From assembly GCA_910591455.2 (NCBI GenBank), contig OU342807.1, forward strand, positions 20,138,486 to 20,202,485: DNA of 64,000 nucleotides. Reading direction: 5' to 3'. This document shows, in pieces, positions 23,501-36,174 of the stretch. Position 1 is the first letter of the stretch, and every line of letters begins with the position of its first letter. Source of the stretch: Pholis gunnellus. Taxonomy: Eukaryota; Chordata; Actinopteri; Perciformes; Pholidae. A program made the translations under genes and the position numbers. Under the pieces are notes generated by a model. The model ran no database searches. It had not been told where the DNA came from and was given only the letters and a program-made list of their open reading frames with translations.

Positions 23501-26500
23501 TGCTAACGTTAACAAACCAGCCAGCTATTCTTGTTGTGAGCTTGCCAGTTTGGTGCCAAGAAAGGCCGTGTTTTGGCTAGCAAGCTAACTGTTAGCTACG
23601 CATAGTCTGGTTCGTGGCAACACTGTTTACCCCGTGCAAACGCGAACGGCAAGTTAACCAACATTTGTGGGGACATTTTTCAGGGCTTTGTAACGCTGCC
23701 GTCATCGCTCTGACTTGCAACAGTCATGTCAAGTTCAGTAGACAAACAACAGCTAACGTTATAACTCCAACGTTTCCTACTGAAAGACCAAACGAGTCGT
23801 TTTTAACCTTTGCGGTTATTGGCGTGATCTCTCTCGATTTTACCTTTCGGGCTTTGTGAAATGTGGAAGTTTCATAGCCGTGTTTTTTCTGCACGTTGCT
23901 GCTAACGACACTGTCAAGCCGACGTTATGTCAGGATTAAAGCAATCGATGTTCTTTTACAACTATCCCCAGCTATAAAATTCGCTTTCTCCTCCACTGTA
24001 CTTCAGGCGAAGCTGTAGCCTCTGTAGTAGAAACCCACGAGTGGACACAAAAAAACAAGCCAGGTGTCCACCCACTGTATCCCGCCAAACTATTTGTTGT
24101 TGCCCCCATGATGTGGCTGGCTTGCAAGCACCAACATTAGGTAACAGCTATTCTGACTGTTCAAATTAGCAGTGTTAACGCATGCATATGTTTTAAAATA
24201 ACCTCTGATAATTGGAGAAGGTACTGCGTTAAGATCAGTCACATGTTTGGTTTCATCTTTGACCCTATTTTCCATTTCCGAGCCACAGACCTAGTGTGCT
24301 GGCCAAAGCAACATTCAACCCTCATTTTGCAGGCCTCACACACTGTGCAACATTTGCTAACTAGATTCTAATGAGTTTGTTGTAAAATAGGGACACCAGA
24401 GTTGCCACTATGACAGTAATGCCATAAAATGGCTCTTTATGTGGAGTATATGTTTCAAATGTTTTTTTTACATTAATCAATATGAACTATACATTTCCCT
24501 GAATGCACCATTACCTGTCTTCTGGGAACAGGGGTTGGACCAGCGTTGCTTGTTAAGCTATGTGTGTTATTAAGCTGTAGGTGCTACAACAGTATTTGTC
24601 CCGTTTGGCCAGTTGCCATATATGTGCATAGTATACAAGCATACATTATCATACAGCCTACTTGTAACATGAAGTATTGTTCCTCATCTGAATCTTGAAT
24701 TTTTAGAGGAAGTGAACTCAACAGCAGTTCACTTTTTTTTCTTGTGGAAGAGATGAGATTATGGAAAGAGCTGTAATATGATGTTGTGAGATACTTTACA
24801 TGAAAGACTTAAGTGTTTACTGTTTGGGACGTGTAGTCGTTGGTGTGCTGTCTTCAGCAACATTGGACTTTAGGGTGACAAATATTGCATATTGCAAATA
24901 TTGTATTTTACCTTTGTTGGCCTCAGTGTTAATTATTTTTTGAATAAAAAGAGTTAAAACTATGATAAATGGTATACATAAACACTAACTTCAGATTTAG
25001 TCTTTGTCATGTGTGCTCCCAACGTGTACTGTACATTGGTTAGAGAATATATCTCTATGTTATGGTCCTACGGGACAGGAACTGGCTGACTCGGAGGCGC
25101 TGCCAGTTGGGCTAGAGCAGCTGCTACAAGCATAGCTGCCTGTTGCTTGGTATTCAAAAAGTAACTATCTGAAAAACTTATTGCAGGGTCAATAATGCTC
25201 TTTATTGCAAAATAATGCCCAGGTGGCAGATGTACTCAGTTTTTCCCCTCTTCTCGCATAGCAAGTTATTGCACATGAAATGCCTTGTTGTGAACGTTCT
25301 TTCATAGAAAGCCGATTCTCGACCAGGTTGTGATATAATCTGTTATTTTATATTTTCTTTATACTGCTAACTGGGCTTTAACATATAGGCCTGGTAGCTG
25401 TCTGCTGTCTCACTTTCAAGGACAGCTGTCACAAATATACCCCAAAATACTGGGCCACAAGCCACAAATTCACTGGTCCTTTTGAGCCAGTCATAATCAA
25501 AAGCTGAATTCCAGACTGTGGCGAGGGCCAGTATGGAAATTCAGCATCAGCTAATTGTTGTGGAATTTTAATTGGCAACCAAAAAGTTAGTTTTGCCTGC
25601 CATCTTGGCACACAATAACTATAATGGGGCTTTCAAAGCAGCATTTTTGGTTATAAAGGGTGTTTTTCTGCCAGCTTGCGATAAGCTGCAATGCCAATGG
25701 TGAAACCAGTAAGGTGGAAATAGAACCAAAAGTTACTAAACTATCAGCGAAGGCTGAGCATGGGAGTTCCCACGCAGGCCATGGTGTACCATCCCTATCC
25801 ATATCTGTACTGGTTGGTGGGAAGGAGGGCATGCTGCTTCTTGTAATCTCAGTCTGAGGTTTAGATTGTTTAATGCTACAGTATACGGCTATAGTAGTTA
25901 TCTTGCATCAACAATAGGCTAACACATTTTCATACTCCGTATTTAAGAAAAGGACCAAACCGTTCAGCTGGGCTTAACCAGCTCTTTGGTTAACAAATGC
26001 TATCTGCCCAGACTTCGTGATCCTTCTTCCAACCAAGGTTTAACTTGGGCCAGACGCTGCTCATACAGGCTTCTGCAGTATTGAACTAGAGATCATAAAG
26101 TGCAATGCTTAGTGGGCTAAATTCCTCTGTGCATCTGTTGAGTACTGCTTTGGTACTCAAACAGATGAGGATGCTACTTATTTAACACTTTGGGGCCTAC
26201 TTGTCTTTTTGTTACATGGGATTTGATTGCTGTAATGCTACTGTTAATAATAATCTGGGATGCTTGTCCTTCGACATATTGTAATTCTTGACATTCCCTA
26301 GAGTTGATTCTGAGTCGAGGTTTGTCTCCGTTGACTGGAAAGCTGCAAAAGTGTTTTCACTTGTTAAAAATAATGAATTTAGGCAAACAAACTTTTATGA
26401 TACAAACCTTGTTTCTAACAACACCCCATTAAAAAAATACTCCATGGACTTGTGTATGGGATGTGCGCAGGATGCCTTCTCTAAACGTATAGAAGCTGTG

Positions 26501-26878
26501 TAGAGGCATAAGCAAATACTCTGAGATTCAGTATATAGGCATGTGTTCTCATTGGCACATAGATGGTGTTGACCGTCTGGCTTAGTGGCTATGAAGTGTC
26601 CTAACACACCGTTTCCTTCTGCACACTGTCCAGCACGCTATACTGCCTAGTCTCAATAAAGGCTTCGCATTCTGTATTATCAATTGATGATAATGCCGTT
26701 AGTCTAAGCAGTCCGATGACGGCAGACGGTTGACTCCACTGTTTTTGGAGCTTGAGATGATAAATAACTATGTCTCACATAGGCTAATGCTTTAGGCCTC
26801 TCATGTGATCGTTGCTCTCTCGGCTTGTTGCATATGTATTTGAAATGTACACTGAGTGAGCAGAGGCCGAGAATAAAA

Positions 26879-27318
26879 CAGGGGTGTGAATCTCTAGGCA
26901 CCTCACAATTCGATTCAGAGGGCTACGATGCCATTATAAAAAGATTATCGGGGGAGTTGGGAGGAAGAAGAAGCAAAATGCTTCCATACGTCAGCTTTTA
27001 AGCCGGGGTGTGCCGGTCGGATTGTATCCATAGCACAGACCCCCCCCAAAAACTCCGCCAGCCTTTAGCCTAGTTCAGAACGTGTTATGTTGATTTTTAG
27101 AAACAAAATATTTTGATTATGATTGCACCAAATTTAAATAAGCACCCACTGCAGTGTAATAAACAGTACAAACAGTGTATTTATTTTTACAGTTATATTT
27201 TAATGTAGAAAAATATTCAAGACTATTCCTGCTAAATTTAGCGACATGGTGGCCCCCCAAAAAGTGAAGCCGAAGCATCTCGATCGTGGTGAATGTTCGA
27301 TTAATAGTGCGACCCTAA
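26879..27318. mobile_element. hAT-like non-autonomous element
   Basis: The left end reads CAGGGGTGTGAATCTCTAGG and then ATTCGATTCAGAGGGCTACG. The right end, read inward on the minus strand, is TTAGGGTCGCACTATTAATC. The left terminal region is homologous to the end of the hAT relic at 41671-42584 (shared GATTCAGAGGGCTACG and GATTATCG). No transposase frame remains, and I found no clean 8-bp target duplication. The assignment rests on terminus type. Confidence 0.6.
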
Positions 27319-28934
27319 CCCACGAGACCAGCACGGAGGAAAGTTAGATCTAAGAATTAGAATTAAAAGTTAGAATTTTATTTAGCAAATGATCAAGTTG
27401 ACAGTCATTGTTTATGTGGCAGATTCTGCTCATCTTGTTCCTCAAGTCGCAATGGAGAAGAAGTATTACAAAATTAACAAATTACTACATTTTCACTTGC
27501 ATTGCATGTGGAGTCAAAGTAATTCCCTGGGATTGCAAGTTTGGAAAGATGTCTTATTATAACTCCATCGCCATAACTTTTGTCCATCTCTAAATTGTTG
27601 TTGTTTTCTGAAGTGGATGAGGTTTTGCTGTCAGCTACACAACTTTGTATTGTTTAAAACATAGAAACAAGCATAACAGGAGTCAATAAATGATCCGCCT
27701 CTCCCAAGGGCCATAGAGTGGAGCCCTCTCTCCATTTCTCTGATCTTCATTTCACTCTCTACGCTGGGGGACGATGTAGTCGCTATAAGTTCATTTCCTG
27801 TAAATTCCATCTTTAAGCATTTATGGACGGTTTTGAGTGTTCTTGTTATAAGAGGTGTGAAAAGCAATCCGACTTAAGGCATTAAAGCATTTACAGTATT
27901 TCACACATTAATTAAAGTTCTCCAAAAACATGCAATGTGGTTCAAGCCGTTTCAGTTAGATGCAGAAACTTGGCCATTTCATGTCAAGTTTGAGTTGGAA
28001 AGTGAAGCAAACAAATGGGATGTGCCGCCCCAATAGTTGCGTGTGGGTGTACTGTAGGTTTTTATTTTCTCAGATTGTATAACCTGATATGTTTTCAAAT
28101 AGTCAGTATGGTCTGACCTATTTGCATGTCTCCTGTTAGACTAAAAGCCAACATACAGCCAGTGAGCATGTGGACAGTAACAAGAAACAACCGGTCTCAC
28201 TGACGTATATGCAATGCACTGCAGTGCCATAGAGAGAAAGGAAAGCCTTGTGAAAAGGCGTAAATGTCCCAGTTTTAGTATGATATATAACACGTTGACA
28301 CTATTTCTGTGCCTTGGTTGACTGTTGTGTTATTTCAGTTCCTGTGGTAAAAAGAAAAATCCTTCTCGGCTATTGTGAAGTTTTCTGTCTTGCAGAGTCG
28401 TAGAGTTTTATGTACAATCTCTGGTGAGAGGCGTATCGGTCTTGAACTGTTTTTGTAAAGCCTCTCTTCATTTTGAATATAGGCTGAAGAAAATATTTGT
28501 AGTTTTTAACCAATGGCATAATTTAAGGCATGTAGCACCTGCAACATGTTGCTGAACCGGAAGTACATTTACAGATTACAGCACAGTACAAGTTAGTCAT
28601 GTTATGGTGGTGTAGCAATGTTTAATACAGCCAAATAAGCAGTGTCTAAGAATGGATATACATTTCGTTTTTTTTGTTTTGTTACAGCAATCATTTGAAG
28701 GGTTTCCAATCGAGTGCTATATTGCAACTTTGTAGACATGACGAGCGCCGCTTCCTTCACCCAGTACATTGACACATTTTGTCACTTTGATGTGAGTGGC
28801 AGTAGCCGATTGATTCAAATCTTCATTCTTTTTTCTTTCTCATATTGCCCAACCCTGCTGCAGAAAAGATGTTCATACTACGTCTTTCTTTCTTTCTTGT
28901 CTTTTTCTGACTCTAGACGTTTTGTCCCTGAGTC

Positions 28935-31900
28935 ATGGCGGACAGGAGAGCGGAGAAGTCATGTGAAGAAGCCAGCAGATCGTTAGCCAGGCGGGAGTAC
29001 GAGGCGGCAGTCAGCCACAGCACAGACGCCCTGGTGGTCCTTGCACCGCAAGCCCCACCTTCCGGTGCCCCCGTCCCACCCAGCCCTCCATCCCTTGTCG
29101 CTGCCACGGGACCCCTCCGCAGCCGGGCCCTGCTCTATCGAATCGCTGCCTTCTTACAGCTGGTGAGGACCGCGGCTGTCTTAAGTATTGTTGCTGCTTC
29201 TGAGCCGGCATATCACAAAATAAAATATAATTTTCTCCTATTCTAAAATATATTCATTACACTGAAATGATGTAGGTTGATCATTGTGCTTTAAATCCAC
29301 TGTTGTACTTCTAATCACTTGGTGAATTACCATGAAGAGAATGTTACAAATGAGAACAATGAACCCTACTTTCTTCCTCCGTGGCACTGTCATATTCAAT
29401 TCCCGTAGCACTGAAATTACACCAGTTACTTAGGCCCTGAGATTATGGAAACTACTTAAGTCTTTAATGATCGTGTGAGGGGCTCCGCTGTGAGGCAAAG
29501 ATAGCCATTCGTGGAGCTTAAGTGAAGCGCTGACCCTCCAACACAAAGGATTCCCATTTGTTATGGTTACTTTTTAAAAAAAATCTTTTTTCTTCTCCTG
29601 CCAACAGAAAAACTATGATGAAGCAGATGAAGACTGCAAACATGGTGAGTAGCAATTCAAGTTGGAACGCGCCAGGGTCAGGGAAGAACCAAGTTCAGAC
29701 ATGCCTTGGTCTCAGTGTAGCAGAAGAAATCTTGAATTTGGGCCCATGTAATTGCTTTATAACTGTCTATTGGGTCAGTGTCATGACTACAATGTTGTAG
29801 AAAACAGACTTGAAAACAATGTATTGCATATATTGAAAGAAACCTACCTCAATGTATTGAATTCATTGTCTCCCTGTGTGTTCTTCATCCTGTCCTAGTC
29901 CTCGCAGAAGAGACGGCTCGAGGTGACGGTTCGCTACAGGCCAGCTTGCGCTTCATGCTGTTGGACGGCAGCCTGCAGGAGGTGGCCAGCATCCTCTCTA
30001 AAGCCTTGTATGGGGAGCCAATGGTATGATTGATGGACAATGTATACATTGTATACATTATATGCATTCAGACAGCCAATAAGTGCATACAAGGCTTAAA
30101 TATTTTACCCGTTGAGGTCGTGTTTTCCTTCCTAAAAAGAGGGGAAACCTCACTGGATGCTTTTAGGACATGAGAGGGATTCAAACATCGAATGTTAATG
30201 AACCTGAATTGCTTTCACAGTGATGTGAGACGCTACAATAATATCAGATACAGTGTGCTTAGTGATTAAGATTGTCATAGTCAAGTAAATTTGAATTGAT
30301 AAAAAGTTCCTACCTAACGTTGGAATGACTCAAAAGTTTACTCCGACATTGAAAAAGGGTAACGTGACTATAAATGTCAGAGGAAGTGCAGTGTGGTGCC
30401 CTAACTATAGCAGGGTTACTTTGTGGATGTAACCGACAGACAGAGGGTCTTTTGCTCCTGTCTGACTTTGCCCTCCCTTCAACATGCATTTTGCTGCCAA
30501 GGTGCCTCCCACAAGGTGCCCCCCCCCCCCTCCCCCCCTTTGCAACCACTTCCTGCCCAATTCAACACACAAGCAGGTATTCAAAGGTTGAGCTTGTCCC
30601 CAAGGTCATCCAACATTTTTATGCAAGTGGGGACAATCCTGTTTGCGAGGCAGATCTCTTATCTCCTTCCGTCTCTCAAAGGCAAACGTTATTCTGACAC
30701 AGCTTGGGCTGATTTAACTTTTCTCATTTGACTTGTTCTGAACGAATCGGGTGACTCAAATCTGGTCCATGCACATATATAAATATAAAAACCACTAAAG
30801 ACAAGAGAAGCTCTGCTGGGATCTGTACTGTAAGAGCTGACACAGCTGCTCATTTGGGGTAGGGTCAGTAATAAATAGAAAATAAGCCCTATTGGAGATG
30901 TTTTATAAAGTTTTGATTTACATGCCTAATGTGCAATGCTTTATCAGACCAGATCTGCCCTTCAGAATAGTAAGAGGACAAGTAAACATCCTTATTTGGC
31001 CTTGTGTTTACTAAAGCCTTGGTCTTTTAAGGTAAATCCACAGTGTCAGTTTCGGGTTATAAAATGCATCTGCCATAGAAAATTACCACTGAGACCCTGA
31101 AGAGTCTCAGAGCTAGATTCAGGTGTTGGGTCCAGTTACTGGCAGAAAATCCACCCACAAGTGACAAATAGAAAGAGCAAGATACAAACTGAAAGCGCTT
31201 CATCTAAATAATGCATGAGGTTAGAAGTTTCTTGTCACTTGTCCCTTTGGCATTCTTTGATGCGGAGCAGGTACAAACTGTGACTTTTCAGTCGCTGCCG
31301 TTTGGTGCGGCAAATATTCACACAGCAGCTTTTAAACACTGCGACGGTGATGGATTTAAATATTGCCGTGATAAAATGACATGATTAATATGATCACACC
31401 AAGCAACATCTGCCAGCTTATTCCAAAACAGTGGGTTTATAGTAATTATGAACATGTACTGAAAGCCCTGACTGCAGTATTTTGTAGTAATGACGATCCT
31501 GTCCTTCCTTCCTTTCACAGAATGGCATCGTCGCAAAAGACCTTTCCAGATTAAAAATGCTCTTCTCAGAAATCGAGGTAAGGGCTGCAAACCTTCCTGT
31601 TGTGCTTTCTTTCGTGCTCATGCCTTTTGGTGCTCGCTGGTTTTACAGGCGATTGGTTCATGCTGGTTTATTCTCACGTTAACTTCATTATTTTGTGCTC
31701 CTCTGCTTAGCTTGTAGTTGTGGATGTATTACTCATTTGTTTGTAATAAGTCCAGTGGTCCAACTGCTTGTATGGCCATGTTAGTCATTCACATAATAGT
31801 AATGATCTTTCTGCCCCCACTCCCACCCACCCTAACCGATCTTTGTCTCCTGTCAGTCGGTAAACAGGGAGGTGGCACCTGAATACACGGATGACCAGGA

Positions 31901-34900
31901 GGAAGGTGAGCCAATCTCGTTTGCAAGACTTCCCTCAACTTGAAAAAAAAAAAAAAAAGAATGAATAACAATGTGCTTGATACCAAAGATTCCCATGTAT
32001 TGATGTGCAGTAGATATAATTCATGTTTAGGAAGTCTTCCATCAGTTAGCAGCTTGACAGCACATTCAAAACAGGCTGGCCGAAGCCCATTTTATGACGT
32101 TTTATTTTAAAGTTTTAGCTTAGTGTGATATTAACCACTTGACTGTGTACTTACAGAGTTCCAAGATGGCTGGCAATACCGGCCTCCTCCCCGAGGAGTC
32201 ACCAGCAGTGAGGAGTACACCCTCTGTAAAAGGTAATGCTGGTTGGTAATTTGTCAGTAATGAGGAATTTAACATCCAGAATATTGCTGAGGGGGATTTA
32301 ATATGTCATGCCTGCTGTTCTGTGTGAAGTACAGGCATTTGATAATAAAGTGACTAATATAGCTTTCAGGAAGTAATGGTGGTATTCAGTTACACTGAAG
32401 GATATTGAAGTATGATTCTGCCATGAATTTGTATTTGATATCTTTACTCTTACAATCATTCATCCACATCCTGGATCTTTGTGTAAAAGGACACCAATGA
32501 ATCTGTTGAGCCTTAGATTTATTCCTGTGAACTTTCTCTGACTTTGAGTTTGTCCATCACAGCTCCAGTACATGTCCCACTGCAGCACCACTAGTATCAG
32601 TTACTGCTGCATGGGTTAGACGGTTGTATTTAGTGGTGCAACGGAACGATTCGTTACATCACTAGTTCTATTGGTCTGCTGCTATGTATAGCTTGTATTT
32701 GCCTTTTTATCAAATGTTGTAAATCTACAAGTCAGCTTGGTCTGTCTAAAAAGTAAACATTTTAAGACCTATTTAATCATTGTGCTGTTTTGAAGGATTT
32801 TCGGACGTGTTAAAACACCAATTTATTAAATAAAAAAATGCATGAATACAGTTTTGGCATAGAAATTGACACATTTAAAGATATTTTATTATTGAAATAT
32901 GAATTGTTTTCCAGTCTTACGAATCTAATTTCTAGTATCTGTTGTTCATGTTGAGAAAATAAATATACATACATACATACACATACATATGTACATGTAC
33001 ATCTTCAGATTGCAGATTTTGTCCAAAATAGAGTTTCTTAATTTACTATAATATGAAAGAAAAGATATTCTCACACTGGGAAAGCTTTAACTACCACATG
33101 CTTGCTATTCTTAGTGATTTCATGACGTCAAGCAATTAGTTAGAATTGTCCCAGAGAGTGTTTCTTTAGCATCAGTTCAGCACACAGTTTGTCTCTGCTG
33201 TAGGTACTTGGAACAGGGCCTGTGTCGGTACGGGGCCCAGTGTACATCAGCCCATTCTCAGGAGGAGCTGATGGAGTGGCAGAAGCGCTATGCGTCACGC
33301 CTCATCCGCCTCAAACAGCAGCAGGAGAGCAAACACTTCACCGAGAACTACATGGAGACCCTGATAGAGAAGTGGATGAATTCCCTCTCCCCAGAGAAAG
33401 TGGTGAGTGCACGCGAGTTTGAAAAGTGGCTCAAATGACAAAGAACAGACAAAATAGCATACCAAGGTGAGGGCTCACCTTCCCAGAAAGGCCACCCAAA
33501 CACAAAGGTGTGTATGATACTGTGTTGTGATTTCATTAAAAGCCTCTTCAAACGTTTAGAACACCCTCACCTTGTGAATCTAGTGGAGGGCAGTTACAGT
33601 ACCGACCACTTTGTACAACCCAGCTAATAGGCCAAGCTTTTTTGTATGCACAGACCAAACATTGACTGAGTTGCATATTGTCATTTAATAACTTACGGTA
33701 CTGAAGCAGCAGAATGTTACTCTACCACATCTGCAGGGTAAAACTATCCATCCCTGACCCAGTCAGGACAGTCTCAAAGCGTTAGTCTCTGATGACCAGA
33801 CAATCATACATCGTCTCTTGACTGTTATGAAGCTCACATTATGCGATACAGTTGCACGTTCCTGAAGGTTGCATTCATTTATATGCTTTGCAGCAGTGAA
33901 CTTAACTTTCACCACATTTTGACAGACTGCTTCTTGTAAAAGAGTTCTGAGTACATTTGCAGTGATGGATTCCGTCTAACCGTGTGTGTTTTTCATTTTC
34001 CAGCTAAGTGACTATTTAGAAGGAGTGAATGTAGAAACCAGCTCCAGCCTCTCTGTTACCGTCGCCGCCAAAAAGTCTGCACACTCCTGGACCTTCTCCT
34101 TCTTGTGCAAGGTAGGGTGAAATGTTTAATACCAATGTACCATGTGCAGATTCAGAAGTTTTCGTTGTCTAACCAGATCATTTATCAGTACGACCTGCCA
34201 GTGCTAGTTGGTCTAAATCATCTTTCGTGAATGTTCTGATTGTCTTCTTCCCATCTCTGTCTCCCTGACCAGCCGGCTAGAAAGCTGTGCCGCATCGCCC
34301 TGCTCTACGATGCCCACCGGCCACACTTCTTCATCACAGGTGTGTCATCTGAGGAGCGGCTGCAAACCCTCTCCAACGGGTGCCAAGAGTGGACTCCAGG
34401 AGAGGACACAGGAGGTATGTCCTGTTCTGTTATTTTGGTGTTTGCTTACTTATTGGCCCTATGTTGCATTGGTCTACAGCTTGTGATGTAAATTGTGTTA
34501 TGAATGCATTTACACTAAACTTCACTGTTCCGACAGTGGCAGCAGACAACGGCATGGACCACTGTGTCTACCAGGTAGCGGTGGGCTTCAGCACAGAAAT
34601 CTTTGGTACCTTCCGACAGACCGTTGTTTTTGACTTCGGCTCAGAGCCTGTGCTGATGAAGCGGATCATGGTGGATGCTGCCTCAATTGAAGGTATGCTA
34701 AAAGCAAGAAGGTTATCTAGAGGTCTTTGAAAACGGTTGTCAATGTATATGAAATGATGTAAAGGAGTGACGCAACTGTAAAAATCTAAATTGGCCAAGA
34801 AAATGCATCTCTACAATTGGTAAAATATGCACTTACAGTGACCGTAAATGCTGTCAACCACCCTCTTGTCCTTTTTAGAATGGGGAATTTGTTGTTTGCT

Positions 34901-36139
34901 GGATGCACACATAATTGTGTTTTTTTTTTGGGGGACAATAAACATCTCTCCATCCTTTGTTCTCAGACTTGGATTACCTGATGGCAGCCAGGCAGCAGCT
35001 CTTGATCACTGCAAAGCGCTGGGACCCTTCCTGTAAGACCATCGTAGAATTCTGTCCCAATGAAACGATGGCCGACCTGGAGCGAAGCCTCCTCTCTCGC
35101 TATCAGATCCCTCTGTCAGCAGACCAGCTCTTCACTCAGTCAGTCCTGGACAAGACTCTGACCAAAGACAACTACCAGGCCCGGCTGCACGACCTGCTCT
35201 ACATAGAAGAGATTGCACAATATAAGGAAGTTAGCAAGTGAGTAAACAACTTTCCTTGCTTTCTTCTTACTCTGATCGTAAAACTGATTTTCCATAACTG
35301 TACATAATGAAGCCTGAATAACACGGATTGACATATGAGAGATTAACAACATCTACATCAATATATCAGCAGAATTTAAGCATACAATGTAACTACATAT
35401 AAATCAGTGTTCAGGCTCAATATCATAAATAATATAATCTTCACCTTGTTCAAATGCTTCCTCAATTTCCAAATCATTGATGTTTTGCAGTATAACTGTG
35501 GTATAGATTCAAATAATTCTAAGCAAGACGTATACAAGCTGTGTGCAACTGTATCAATTCAACCGCTAGTTAAATGCAGACGAAAATTAGATGCACATGT
35601 ATATCCTAACAAATATGCACAATAACATAAGGCAGAATTAAAAATATAATAATAAAATAACATTAATCATACAAATAATTACCATTATTGAGAGAGAGCG
35701 GGAACAAACAACCTTCAGTGGTAAATATATCTTGGAAAACAAAACATTTGAAAAAATATTCTCAACACAAGATCTACTCACGAGCCTTTCCTGGAGCGTT
35801 CAAATGTGGAATGCAGCTGTGCCTCCCTAAAGTCATCGTGATCGGCAAAGAAACCACTTCAGTGACTCGTCGGACCCGTCCACATAATGGTCCTCTTGTC
35901 TTGTCAGTAATGTGGCTAAAAATAACTAACATTACTCTCAAGAATAAAGTTTAAACAACTGCTTGTTGTGTTGGCCTCGCCTTACTTGACACGGCAACCA
36001 CAAAACCGTTTTTAATAAATATACTATATATTAATATAGTTTATTCATTTATTGATTATTTATAATCTGACTATTTATGATTAGGACCAATATTTAGTGT
36101 TGTAAGATATCAACCCACCACAAGGTGTCAGACTTGTCC

Positions 36140-36174
<35 letters not shown>

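Larger units (their letters stand above)
23271..28916 (+). other. helz: helz intron 1
   Basis: A 5.6-kb first intron, inferred from the AG/GTAAGT donor and the CTCTAG acceptor at 28911-28916. It contains the AGCT tract, GCTAACGTTA motifs and the hAT-like element at 26879-27318. I see nothing else distinctive in it. Confidence 0.55.
28917..33402 (+). other. helz: helz coding exons 2-8: TPR-like region and CCCH zinc finger
   Basis: Exons: 28917-29162 (ATG at 28935), 29608-29644, 29899-30023, 31521-31577, 31857-31905, 32157-32232 and 33204-33402. Residues 1-76 include the first TPR-like helices (SCEEASRSLARREYEAAVSH and LLYRIAAFLQL). Between them is a Pro/Ala-rich stretch (about residues 38-62) that does not resemble human HELZ. 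The zinc finger spans the junction of exons 7 and 8, with C189, C198, C204 and H208 in the classical spacing. The following block (SQEELMEWQKRYASRLIRLK, ETLIEKWMNSLSPEKV) is almost the same as human. The 37-bp second coding exon is unusually small. Confidence 0.95.
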
